DNA of 64,000 nt from Massilia mucilaginosa (GTDB taxonomy: Bacteria > Pseudomonadota > Gammaproteobacteria > Burkholderiales > Burkholderiaceae_D), in NCBI RefSeq assembly GCF_011682145.1, contig NZ_WHJH01000022.1, positions 1 through 64,000 on the forward strand, in the 5' to 3' direction. Positions 26,276 to 33,777 of this stretch are shown one piece after another. The position numbers were made by a program, and so were the translations under genes. Position 1 is the stretch's first letter, and every line of letters starts with the position of its first letter. Below the pieces are notes generated by a model that was not told the DNA's origin, made no database searches, and saw only the letters and a list, made by a program, of their open reading frames with translations.

Positions 26276-26701
26276 ATGCTCGTCCGTCTCCTGTACGCCA
26301 GCCGCGCCATTGCTTCGCCGCAGCCCGATACGATTCACGACATCATGTGCCAGTCGCACGCGCACAATCCCGCCCAGGGCATTACGGGCATCCTGTGCCA
26401 TAGCGAACAGGTCTACATGCAGGTGCTCGAAGGCGGGCGCGAGGCGATCAATGCGCTGTACGCGAAAATCGTGCGCGATCCGCGCCATACCGATGTGGTG
26501 CTGCTGCACTATGAAGAAATCAACGAGCGGCGTTATGCCGGCTGGACCATGGGCAAGGCAAACCTGGCGCGCATCAATCCGTCGACCCTGCTGCGGTTTT
26601 CGGACTTGCCGGGATTGAACCCGCATGCAATGTCGGGCAAGAATTCGCTGGCGCTGATCGACGAGCTGATGGCCAGCGCATCGGTGGTCGGCCACCCGTA
26701 A
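26276..26701 (+). CDS. BLUF-domain blue-light sensor
   Basis: A 141-residue, single-domain BLUF protein that binds FAD and senses blue light. The key residues can be placed: Tyr7 (LLYASRA), Asn31 (HNPAQGITG), Gln49 (VYMQVLEGG), and Trp90/Met92 (YAGWTMGKAN). The full photocycle set is therefore intact. A short C-terminal helix (about residues 115-141) follows, with no output domain, so it must act through a partner. It lies 18 nt after folE in the same direction, with the MerR gene upstream; the MerR protein is the most obvious candidate partner (inference). Confidence 0.93.
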   Translation: MLVRLLYASRAIASPQPDTIHDIMCQSHAHNPAQGITGILCHSEQVYMQVLEGGREAINALYAKIVRDPRHTDVVLLHYEEINERRYAGWTMGKANLARINPSTLLRFSDLPGLNPHAMSGKNSLALIDELMASASVVGHP

Positions 26702-26979
26702 GGCCAGGTCGGACGGCAGGCCCGCAGCCGCGCTACCATTGCCTTTGAAGCATACGATGTCGATGTCGCGCTGGCGCACTTTTCCGCGCTGTCCGACTCG
26801 TCGCTTCGCTTCGAGGCGGGGTACTGGAGTCAGACGGCCGATGACCTCGTTTGCATGAGTGCCCACACACCCGCACAATGCGACCGGCCAGCACGCACGG
26901 ACACCTGGTCCCAATGCGGCAGGCCGAGCGGCTCGTCGACTCCGAACCTTGGACCGGGCCGGCGCCTTGTCTTGCAACG

Positions 26980-27672
26980 CTATGCGACCTTGATCTGTAC
27001 CCTGCGCGGCTGCGCATGCGCCGTTTTCGGAATACGGATCTTGAGTACGCCATGCGCCAGTTCCGCGCTGGCCTGTTCGCCATCGAGTTCCTTCGACAGC
27101 GCGAAGGTGCGCTGGTATTGCTGGTGCTTGACCTCGGCGTAGCGCGATTCCATTCCTTCGGGCACATCAAGCGAAACGGCGCCGTTGATGGTGAGGCTGT
27201 TGGTTTCAAGGCGCAGGTCGAGCTTGTCTTTGGATACGCCCGGCATGTCGGCGAGCAGGGTGATGCCGTTGGCATCTTCGATCACGTCCACTGGCGGTAT
27301 CAGCATGCCGGTGCGGGCTGCGACGCTGCCGCCGGCCTGGTCGGTCGAGCGGGTTGTGGTCATCTCGCCCGTGTCGGCGCCCGCCGCTGCGCTGCCCTGG
27401 CCGCTGCCGGCGCCCGTGCTTGCACTGCCTTCCCGGCTGGCGCCCGCGCCCATCGCTGTGTTGCCCTGGCTGCCGCCAGCACCGGTGTCGCTGATATCGC
27501 CGCCCACCTCGCTGCCCGCGCCGCTGCCGCCACCCGCAGCGCCGCCCGCATTGCCGGTGTTGCCCGCACTGCCGGCGAGGGCGGCATCGGACGGGTCACC
27601 CCTCGGCCCTGGATTGCCCGCCTGGCCGGCCGACTCTGCCGTGCCGCTGTGTTCTTTGTCGTTGTTCGTCAT
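26980..27672 (-). CDS. Hsp20 small heat-shock protein with long Gly/Ala-rich N-terminus
   Basis: A 230-residue protein. Residues about 1-115 are a low-complexity Gly/Ala/Ser/Thr stretch; the rest is an alpha-crystallin domain (IPPVDVIEDANGITLLADMPGVSKDKLDLRLE, LAHGVLKIRIPK). Such chaperones hold unfolding proteins in oligomers. An N-terminal region of this length and bias is unusual, as most Hsp20 proteins are about 140-170 residues. CAGGAG precedes the ATG. It lies 15 nt downstream of a second Hsp20 gene, with which it forms an operon. The segment 26702-26979 downstream holds nothing I recognise. Confidence 0.9.
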   Translation of the reverse strand: MTNNDKEHSGTAESAGQAGNPGPRGDPSDAALAGSAGNTGNAGGAAGGGSGAGSEVGGDISDTGAGGSQGNTAMGAGASREGSASTGAGSGQGSAAAGADTGEMTTTRSTDQAGGSVAARTGMLIPPVDVIEDANGITLLADMPGVSKDKLDLRLETNSLTINGAVSLDVPEGMESRYAEVKHQQYQRTFALSKELDGEQASAELAHGVLKIRIPKTAHAQPRRVQIKVA

Positions 27673-27687
27673 GGTGCGCTCTCCTGT

Positions 27688-28131
27688 TCAGTGAACTGAA
27701 ATACGGCGCGGCTGCGTTGCCTCGCGGCGCGCCACGGTAACGTGCAGCACGCCATCGCGATAGTGTGCCGAGACCGATTCGGGGTCGATGTCGTCCGGCA
27801 GGCTGACCACCCGCTTGAAGCGGCCGGCGAAGCGCTCGTTGATCTGGACCGTGGCTTGCTGCTGCGCGCTCGACAGATCGTCGGCGCGCTCGCCGGCGAT
27901 GGTCAGCACCCCGTGTTCGAGCTGCACGTCGATCGAGGCCGGGTCGAGCCCGGGGACAAACGCGTACATCTCGACGCTGTGCGGCGTGCTGCCGACGTTG
28001 AGCGCCGGAAAGCCGCCACGTCCCAGCCCGCGAATGCTGGGGCCGAGGTCGAAGGCTTGCTGGATTTCGCGCTGAAGGCGGTCCATTTCGGCGAGTACAT
28101 CGCCTGGAAACATGGATCGATACATCATCAT
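27688..28131 (-). CDS. Hsp20 small heat-shock protein
   Basis: A 147-residue alpha-crystallin-domain chaperone of the usual length. Visible features are the beta-sandwich (GSTPHSVEMYAFVPGLDPASIDVQLEHGVLTI), the conserved GVL motif (YRDGVLHVTVARRE) and a short C-terminal extension (PRRISVH). The start is the ATGATGATG at 28131, preceded by GGGAGAA; any of the three ATGs is possible. It is the first gene of the two-gene hsp20 operon. An FNR/ANR-like box lies about 95 bp upstream. Confidence 0.92.
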   Translation of the reverse strand: MMMYRSMFPGDVLAEMDRLQREIQQAFDLGPSIRGLGRGGFPALNVGSTPHSVEMYAFVPGLDPASIDVQLEHGVLTIAGERADDLSSAQQQATVQINERFAGRFKRVVSLPDDIDPESVSAHYRDGVLHVTVARREATQPRRISVH

Positions 28132-28223
28132 GGTGTTCTCCCGTTTAGCTGATGGGAGTTGGACCGGATGCGGCGCGAGTGGTTCGCGGCCGCAGCCTGG
28201 CGAAGCCGCCTGGCGCAGGGAGT

Positions 28224-28237
28224 TTGAGATGGATCAA
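28224..28237 (-). promoter_or_regulatory. FNR/ANR-like box upstream of the hsp20 operon
   Basis: TTGAG-ATGG-ATCAA matches the TTGAT-N4-ATCAA consensus in nine of ten defined positions. It is about 95 bp before the first Hsp20 start. No clear -10 was found at class II spacing, so support is modest. Confidence 0.45.
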
Positions 28238-28311
28238 AGATGCGCGCAGGGAGCGCATCGTTTCGCCGACCCGCATCGGCGCTGGTGCGCCGCCAACGCG
28301 GGTCGGCGCAT

Positions 28312-28509
28312 TTACAGCGGTGTGAGCAGCGCTTCGGCGCCCGCTTCCGACGACGCCGGATTCTGGCCGGTGACCAGCAAGCCATCGGTCTGCACATACG
28401 AGGCCCGGTCCGGCCCTTTGGAATAGATGCCGCCGTTTTCCTTGAGCATGTCTTCCACCAGGAATGGCACGACCCTGGTCAGGCCGACGCCTTCTTCTTC
28501 GGTGTAATG
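28312..28509 (-). pseudogene. C-terminal fragment of a DJ-1/PfpI family gene
   Basis: Sixty-five residues plus a stop match the end of DJ-1/PfpI-type class I glutamine-amidotransferase-like proteins (VGLTRVVPFLVEDMLKENGG, SYVQTDGLLVTGQNPASSEAGAEALL). The nucleophile-elbow region and everything N-terminal are missing; upstream lies the end of the ParA gene. It is a remnant, probably left by a deletion. Confidence 0.75.
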
Positions 28510-28565
28510 CTGGCAGTCTCGCACAGATGGCGCGACGGCGTCCTCGCGCAGGATGGCGGCAGGCC

Positions 28566-29336
28566 TTATGCAGCCTGGAGTTCGTGGTACAGCGCCAGCA
28601 TTTCCTGGCTCAGCTTGTGACGCGGGTCGAGGTGGATCATGGGCAGGTTGCGGTCGTGCGATTCGCGGATGCGGATCGAACTCGACAGCTTGTTGGCGAG
28701 CACCGGCAAGCCTTCCGCGCTCAGTTCGTTGACGAGGCGCTGCGGCAGCAGGGCGCGCGCCTGGAACTGGTTCACGATGATGCCTTCGATCGCGAGCGCG
28801 GGATTGTGGTCGGCCTTGATCTCGGCCACGTTGGCCACCAGGGTGTACAGCGCCTGGCGCGAAAAGTCGTCGCAGTCGAAGGGGATCAGGCAGCGGTCGG
28901 CGGCAATCAGGGCCGACTGGGTGAAGAAGTTGTAGGCGGGCGGGGTGTCGACGACAATCTCGTCGAAGTCCTTGGCCAGTTCGTTCAGGGTGTCGCGCAG
29001 CTTGTAGATCTTGTGGCGCGATTCGAGCTTGGCCTGCAAGTCGCCCAGTTCCGGGTGCGAGACCATGATCGACAAGTTCTCGAACGGGGTCGGGTGGACG
29101 AAGTCGGCGGCCGGTTTGGGGAAGACGATGAAGTTGAGCATCTGCTCGAAGTAAGCGCCCATGGTCGGGGCCACCTCGTTCATGGCCGCGCCGAGCAGGT
29201 AGCGGCTGGCGTTGCACTGAGGATCGATGTCGATGAGCAGGGTTTTCTTGCCCTCGTGGGCCGCGATGGCTGCCAGGTTGACCGCAATCGTCGATTTTCC
29301 GACGCCACCCTTCTGGTTGAAAATCACACGTTTCAT
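28566..29336 (-). CDS. ParA family ATPase, orphan
   Basis: A 256-residue P-loop ATPase of the ParA/MinD/Soj group. The deviant Walker A motif NQKGGVGKST is at residues 7-16, Walker A' is LLIDIDPQCNAS and Walker B is EIVVDTPPAYN. Such proteins position plasmids, chromosomes or protein clusters by forming ATP-dependent gradients on DNA. No parB, parS-like cluster or cargo gene is adjacent, so the cargo is unknown. It is not the main chromosomal parAB pair by context. AAAAGTG-type weak ribosome site upstream; start fixed by the conserved MKRVIFNQKGG. Confidence 0.88.
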   Translation of the reverse strand: MKRVIFNQKGGVGKSTIAVNLAAIAAHEGKKTLLIDIDPQCNASRYLLGAAMNEVAPTMGAYFEQMLNFIVFPKPAADFVHPTPFENLSIMVSHPELGDLQAKLESRHKIYKLRDTLNELAKDFDEIVVDTPPAYNFFTQSALIAADRCLIPFDCDDFSRQALYTLVANVAEIKADHNPALAIEGIIVNQFQARALLPQRLVNELSAEGLPVLANKLSSSIRIRESHDRNLPMIHLDPRHKLSQEMLALYHELQAA

Positions 29337-29538
29337 CTGCGGTCCGGGAAAAGTGATTGATTTTCAATACTAGCATGCTGCGATGCAGCATCGGCCGGCG
29401 CGGGCGAATTAGAGGGGATGCAGGGTGATTTCGTACGAAAACCGCAACGCCATGGCAAGAAAACGGGAGCGGCAGCACAGGCGCGCGCCAGCAGGCAGGC
29501 GCCAGCCGGGCGCGAGGGCGCGGCTGGCGCGAGGGCGA

Positions 29539-30033
29539 TCAGTCTTCGAGCAGGCTGCGCAGCATCCAGGCGTATTTTTCGTGCGTCTGCATGCGCTGGG
29601 TCAGCAGGTCGCAGGTCGGCTGGTCGTTGGCTTTTTCGGCCACGGTGAACAGGGCGCGCGCGGTGCGCACCACGGTGGCCTGGCCTTCCATCAGGTCGCG
29701 GATCATTTCCTTGGCGTTCGGCGTGCCATTGGTCGGCGTGATCGACGTCAGCGTGGCGAATTGCTGGTAGGAACCCGGCGCCAGCTCACCCAGCGCGCGG
29801 ATGCGCTCGGCGATCAGGTCGACCGCCAGCCACTGTTCGTTGTACAAGGTCATGAACATGGTGTGCAGGGTCTGGAACATCGGACCGGTGACGTTCCAGT
29901 GGTACTGATGGGTTTTCAGGTACAGGGTGTAGCTGTCGGCGAGCAGGCGCGACAGGCCTTCGACGACTTGCTTGCGGTCTTCGTCGGCAATGCCGAGGTC
30001 GACCATGGGGGCTTGCGAGGTTTTGCTGTTCAT
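29539..30033 (-). CDS. dps: Dps family ferritin-like DNA-protecting protein
   Basis: A 164-residue four-helix protein that forms dodecamers, oxidises and stores iron, and protects DNA in stress. The ferroxidase motif is visible: THQYHWNVTG (His), then LYNEQWLAVDLIAERIRALG (Asp and Glu). CAGGAG precedes the ATG at 30033. N-terminal lysine content is low, so DNA binding itself is uncertain. It sits alone between the ParA gene and a flavin oxidoreductase. Confidence 0.92.
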   Translation of the reverse strand: MNSKTSQAPMVDLGIADEDRKQVVEGLSRLLADSYTLYLKTHQYHWNVTGPMFQTLHTMFMTLYNEQWLAVDLIAERIRALGELAPGSYQQFATLTSITPTNGTPNAKEMIRDLMEGQATVVRTARALFTVAEKANDQPTCDLLTQRMQTHEKYAWMLRSLLED

Positions 30034-30090
30034 AAGTGCATGCTCCTGTATGAAGTGATAAATGGAAAGCGGTGAGGAATATAAGCGATT

Positions 30091-31095
30091 TCAGGCCAGC
30101 GCGTGCGCGCCGGCTTCGGCGTGGATCTGGCCGACGATCTGGTAGGAGTGCAGGCGCGCCTTGTGATCGAACACCTGCGAGGTGATCATCAGCTCGTCGG
30201 CGCCGGTGCGTTCGATGAACTGCTGCAACTGGCGCCTGACGGTTTGCGGCGAACCGATGGCCGAGCACGATAGCACCTGGTCGAGCATGGCGCGTTCTTG
30301 CGGGCCGAGTGCGTCCAGGTAGCCGGACACGGGCGGCTGCAAGCGTCCCGGACGGCCGCTGCGCAGGTTCACGAACGCCTGCTGCATCGAGGTCGCCAGC
30401 AGCGCGGCTTGCTCGTCGGTATCGGCGGCGAACACGTTAAAGCCGAGCATCACGTACGGTTTGTCGAGCTGGGCCGATGGGCGGAACTGGGCGCGGTACA
30501 AGTCGACGGCCTGCATCATCTGGCTTGGGGCGAAGTGCGAGGCGAAGGCGTACGGCAGGCCGAGATGGGCGGCCAGCTGGGCGCCGAACAGGCTCGAGCC
30601 GAGGATCCAGACCGGCACTTTCAGGCCCAGGCCGGGCACGGCCATGACCGGGCGGCGCGAGTTTTCGGCAAAGTAATCCATCAGCTCGACCACATCTTGC
30701 GGGAACTCGTCGGCGTCCGATTGCAGGTTGCGGCGCATGGCGCGCGCGGTGGCCTGGTCGGAGCCGGGAGCGCGCCCCAGGCCGAGGTCGATACGGCCGG
30801 GATACAGCGACTCGAGCGTGCCGAATTGTTCCGCGATGACCAGCGGAGAATGATTCGGCAGCATCACGCCGCCGGCGCCGACCCGGATGGTGGAGGTGCC
30901 GCCGGCCACGTAGCCGAGCAGCACGGCGGTGGCGGCGCTGGCGATGCCGGGCATGCCGTGGTGTTCGGCCAGCCAATAGCGCTGAAAGCCCCAGCGTTCG
31001 GCATGCTGCGCCAGGTCGAGCGTATTCTGGAAAGAAACGCGGGCGGTGCTGCCTTGGGTGATCGGGGACAGGTCGAGTACGGAAAAGGGGATCAT
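30091..31095 (-). CDS. LLM class flavin-dependent oxidoreductase (YhbW-like)
   Basis: A 334-residue TIM-barrel flavoprotein of the bacterial luciferase-like family. Characteristic segments are [63 protein letters not shown] and [25 protein letters not shown], which resemble E. coli YhbW. It probably uses FMNH2 to oxidise an unknown small molecule. The start at 31095 is preceded by GAAGG; the frame is open further upstream but without family similarity. Confidence 0.9.
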   Translation of the reverse strand: MIPFSVLDLSPITQGSTARVSFQNTLDLAQHAERWGFQRYWLAEHHGMPGIASAATAVLLGYVAGGTSTIRVGAGGVMLPNHSPLVIAEQFGTLESLYPGRIDLGLGRAPGSDQATARAMRRNLQSDADEFPQDVVELMDYFAENSRRPVMAVPGLGLKVPVWILGSSLFGAQLAAHLGLPYAFASHFAPSQMMQAVDLYRAQFRPSAQLDKPYVMLGFNVFAADTDEQAALLATSMQQAFVNLRSGRPGRLQPPVSGYLDALGPQERAMLDQVLSCSAIGSPQTVRRQLQQFIERTGADELMITSQVFDHKARLHSYQIVGQIHAEAGAHALA

Positions 31096-31213
31096 GGGTG
31101 CCTTCGGTAATGGGTCTGGCGCGGCCACGATGGTGCAGCGCGATATCATCACATGGGGACGGGCCCCGCATTTAAAAGGGATGTCTTTTCGACGCCCGTA
31201 TTGACAAATGCCA

Positions 31214-31242
31214 CAAAAAAACGCCGGCTGGGGGCCGGCGTT
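31214..31242 (-). terminator. Terminator of the lipoprotein operon
   Basis: A 9-bp GC-rich stem (AACGCCGGC at 31220-31228, GCCGGCGTT at 31234-31242) with a 5-nt loop is followed on the minus strand by TTTTTTT. It lies 50 bp after the DUF799 stop. Confidence 0.88.
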
Positions 31243-31291
31243 GTGTTCCCGTGGTGGGGACGGTGCTGCAACAGGAATGCGGGAAACCGCC

Positions 31292-31963
31292 TCAGAACTG
31301 CGTCTTGTCCTGCTGGTACAAGGTATCGTGCGGACCGGCCGGCAGGCCTGCGCCGAGGCGGTACACAGCCAGACCGTTGGCCTGGCGCGCCAGTGGAATG
31401 TAGTTCGGCTTGGCTTTTTCCATGGCGGCGACAACCGCCTTGGCGATCAGCCCGGCCAGGCCGGCTTGCGATTGCTGGGCGGAGGGGTCGTAGGCCATTT
31501 TTTCCTGGTGCTTCCACAGTTCCTGTCCGGTGCTGCCGCTCTTGAGCGAGTAGCTCAGTTCCACCGTGGTGACGGTCGATAGCACCGCGTAGCGCGAGTC
31601 CCAGCGTTCGATGACGACATACAGGATGCTGTCGGCGCCGAACAGACCGCCCAGCTTGACCGGATCGCTGGCGTGGACCATGTCGGCGTCGGCCAGGCCG
31701 TCGTCTTCCATCACGCGCTTGATCAGGTTGACCGGGAACACGTAGTAGCCGCGTTCGGCGATCGGACGGGAGATGGTCGACAGGAAGTAGTCCGGGGCGT
31801 CGACGTCGACGCTGCGGCTGACCACCGGCACGATCAGCACCGAGCGCGGATTCGCTTCGCGGAACTTGGCGTAGTCCTTGTGGACCGGAGCGCGCGTGGC
31901 GCAGCCGCTCATGAGGGCGAGCGCGGCGGCCAGGGCGAACAGTTTGCTTGTATAACGCATCAT
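31292..31963 (-). CDS. DUF799 (GNA1162-like) lipoprotein
   Basis: A 223-residue lipoprotein (lipobox LMSGC, Cys21) of the DUF799 family, whose Neisseria member GNA1162 is an outer-membrane lipoprotein with a fold like TolB's N-terminal domain. The function is unknown. It is the last gene of a four-gene operon with a CsgG-like protein and two other lipoproteins; its ATG overlaps the DUF4810 stop by 4 nt. The stable gene group across proteobacteria suggests one outer-membrane complex (inference). Confidence 0.88.
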   Translation of the reverse strand: MMRYTSKLFALAAALALMSGCATRAPVHKDYAKFREANPRSVLIVPVVSRSVDVDAPDYFLSTISRPIAERGYYVFPVNLIKRVMEDDGLADADMVHASDPVKLGGLFGADSILYVVIERWDSRYAVLSTVTTVELSYSLKSGSTGQELWKHQEKMAYDPSAQQSQAGLAGLIAKAVVAAMEKAKPNYIPLARQANGLAVYRLGAGLPAGPHDTLYQQDKTQF

Positions 31964-32331
31964 TGTTTCACTTCCACCTTGGGCGGCGCCTGGGTCAGCG
32001 CGATCTTGCTCATTCTGTCCATCAGCACGGCCGATTCCGGCCAGCGGCTCTTTTCTTTCTCGAACCAGGCGAGCGCCTCCTGCTGGCGCCCGCGCGCCAT
32101 CAGCAGGTAGCCGTACTCGGCATACATGCCGGGACCGACGCTGCGCTTGCCGGCCTCGGCCTTCTTGATGGTGCTCTCGATGTCGAGCATCAGGGCGTCG
32201 GGCGCGCTCGGGTTCTTGTAGTAGCCGTACATCGACTGTTCGTAATTGCCCCAGTCGTATTTCGGTGGGGGCGCCGTGGCGCAGCCGCCCAGCAGGGCGA
32301 GGGTGGCGCCGGTCAACAGGATGCGTTTCAT
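31960..32331 (-). CDS. DUF4810 lipoprotein
   Basis: A 123-residue lipoprotein (lipobox LLGGC, Cys17) of the DUF4810 family. The visible segment YDWGNYEQSMYGYYKNP is the family signature, followed by TPR-like helices (YAEYGYLLMARGRQQEALAWFEKEK). Function unknown; always found next to CsgG- and DUF799-like genes. Both ends overlap neighbours by ATGA, so expression is translationally coupled. The much longer open frame upstream is an overlap with the small lipoprotein gene. Confidence 0.9.
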   Translation of the reverse strand: MKRILLTGATLALLGGCATAPPPKYDWGNYEQSMYGYYKNPSAPDALMLDIESTIKKAEAGKRSVGPGMYAEYGYLLMARGRQQEALAWFEKEKSRWPESAVLMDRMSKIALTQAPPKVEVKQ

Positions 32332-32651
32332 TTGGCGCTTTCGGATGCGTAGACGAGTTTGCTGCTTTCGCCGTTGCTGGCGAAGATTTTCTGCGCCATC
32401 AGGACGCTGGCGCCACGCCGCAGTTCGACCTGGTGCACCCCTTCTTCGATCAAGAGGCTGTTGGCGACGCCGTTGTACTGGGCCGCATTGCCGGCCGCCA
32501 GGCCGTCGACGTAGAGGATGGCGTCGGCCGGCGCGCCCTGTACGATCAGGGTAGGGCGCGGCGCGCCTGTGCTGACCTGGGTGGTCGGCATGGCGCAGGC
32601 GGTCAGGCAGGCGGCCACGGCCAGTGCGAGGAGGTTTTTCATAGGGCTCAT
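32328..32651 (-). CDS. Small PEGA-like lipoprotein
   Basis: A 107-residue lipoprotein (lipobox LTAC, Cys19) with a short beta-rich body (LIVQGAPADAILYVDG ... GVHQVELRRG) resembling a single PEGA domain. No specific function known. The start at 32651 overlaps the CsgG-like stop by ATGA, as elsewhere in the operon; the ATG at 32642 is an alternative. It separates the CsgG-like gene from the DUF4810 gene. Confidence 0.82.
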   Translation of the reverse strand: MSPMKNLLALAVAACLTACAMPTTQVSTGAPRPTLIVQGAPADAILYVDGLAAGNAAQYNGVANSLLIEEGVHQVELRRGASVLMAQKIFASNGESSKLVYASESAK

Positions 32652-33619
32652 TTTTTCTGTTCGGTGATGAAATAGCCGGCGTTGTTGCCGCTCGGGACGC
32701 TGCCGCTGATGATCTCGGCGACGGCGCCTTCATTGCTTTCGGCGTCGCCGAACAGGCTCACCACGCGCACGCTGCCCACCGCGGTGCCGGGCAGGGTGAT
32801 CTGGAAGCCGGTTTGTGCACTCTTGATCTTGTCGCCTTCACGCATGATGGCGAAGGTGTCGCCGGTCTTGATGCCCTGTTTCGCGCCGCCCGACATGAAC
32901 ACTTGCTTGCCGTCCGCCTTGAGGATGTCGGTGCGCCACTGGCGTTCTTCCAGCTTCGAGATCAGGGCATTCTGGACATCCGAGATGGCGGCCGCGATGG
33001 CGCGGTCGTTCAGGGTGCTGTCGTAGTCGGCCTTGCTGCCGTAGCCGGCGATCTCGCCCGACTCGGTATTGGCCTGGCCCACGCCGGAAGCGGTGAAGAA
33101 GATGTGTCCGGTGCGGGCGTCGGCCAGGCGTACCTCGACCTTGGCGCGCGCGGTCTGGACCTTGGTCGAGCTCAGGAAGCCGCTTTTGCCGGTGGTGCTG
33201 CGGCCAAATTCGGTGACCGAGCCGAGGATCAGGGCATCGACCCCGATCAGCTGGGCCGCGGCGCCGTTGCGTGCCGCCTCGTCGGTGAGCTTGCCGATGT
33301 CCTGGCGTTCGAAGACCAGGAACTTGTTCGAGCCGACCAGCTTGGTGGCGAGCATGTCCGAGGCCTGCTTGCCGAGCGGATCGAGGCTGGCGTCGGTCTG
33401 GAAGGTGCGGCCGTAACGGGTTTCGTTCGAAAAGCGCCCAATGGCGACCTTGCGCTTGAAGACCTTGGCGTCCGGAATCGCCGCCGCTTGCTGTGCGGCC
33501 TGCTGGGCGCTGCGCGAGGCGCTCGCTTCCACCGCCACTGGCGGGGTGGTGGTCGTCGCGCAGGCGCTCAGGAGTAACACGATACCCGCGCTGATGAGGG
33601 ATTTGTTTAACAAAACCAT
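32648..33619 (-). CDS. CsgG/HfaB family lipoprotein
   Basis: A 323-residue lipoprotein (lipobox LLSAC, Cys20) whose core (VAIGRFSNETRYG, DMLATKLVGSNKFLVFERQD, LIGVDALILGSVTEFG, ARAKVEVRLADARTGHIFFTASGVG) matches the CsgG family. CsgG itself forms the curli secretion pore; no curli genes are present here, and the distant LpoB-like members activate peptidoglycan synthases. A C-terminal extension (about residues 240-323) contains a flagellar-type SH3-like beta segment. It is the first gene of the operon; a -10 TATAAT lies about 35 bp upstream. Role as an outer-membrane lipoprotein assembly is inferred. Confidence 0.9.
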   Translation of the reverse strand: MVLLNKSLISAGIVLLLSACATTTTPPVAVEASASRSAQQAAQQAAAIPDAKVFKRKVAIGRFSNETRYGRTFQTDASLDPLGKQASDMLATKLVGSNKFLVFERQDIGKLTDEAARNGAAAQLIGVDALILGSVTEFGRSTTGKSGFLSSTKVQTARAKVEVRLADARTGHIFFTASGVGQANTESGEIAGYGSKADYDSTLNDRAIAAAISDVQNALISKLEERQWRTDILKADGKQVFMSGGAKQGIKTGDTFAIMREGDKIKSAQTGFQITLPGTAVGSVRVVSLFGDAESNEGAVAEIISGSVPSGNNAGYFITEQKK

Positions 33620-33652
33620 TCCTTTGTCATTGTAATTTTTGGTAGGGAATTA

Positions 33653-33658
33653 ATTATA
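33653..33658 (-). promoter_or_regulatory. -10 element upstream of the CsgG-like operon
   Basis: A consensus TATAAT on the minus strand lies in an AT-rich gap 34 bp before the CsgG-like start. No matching -35 is seen, so an activator may be needed. Confidence 0.55.
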
Positions 33659-33724
33659 ATCATTCAGTAATATTTACGGTAGGAAATGCTTGTGCCGCTG
33701 AAGACATGGCAGGCGTAGAAACAA

Positions 33725-33752
33725 CAATGCCAACAGCAAGCTGTTGGCATTG
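33725..33752 (-). terminator. Terminator after the chemoreceptor gene
   Basis: A strong hairpin (CAATGCCAACAG, loop CAAG, complement) ends at 33725 and is followed on the minus strand by TTGTTTCT. It lies 25 bp past the stop of the chemoreceptor at 33778. Confidence 0.8.
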
Positions 33753-33777
33753 TCGGGGAGGGCGCCGGAGTGGGAGT

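Noticed and set aside
26702-26979. Possible small gene after the BLUF gene
   Set aside because: A short frame is open on the + strand, but there is no ribosome site, no start at a sensible position and no recognisable family.
28566-29336. Plasmid partition locus
   Set aside because: Only a ParA homologue is present; no parB, replication gene or iterons are seen, so a plasmid origin is not supported.
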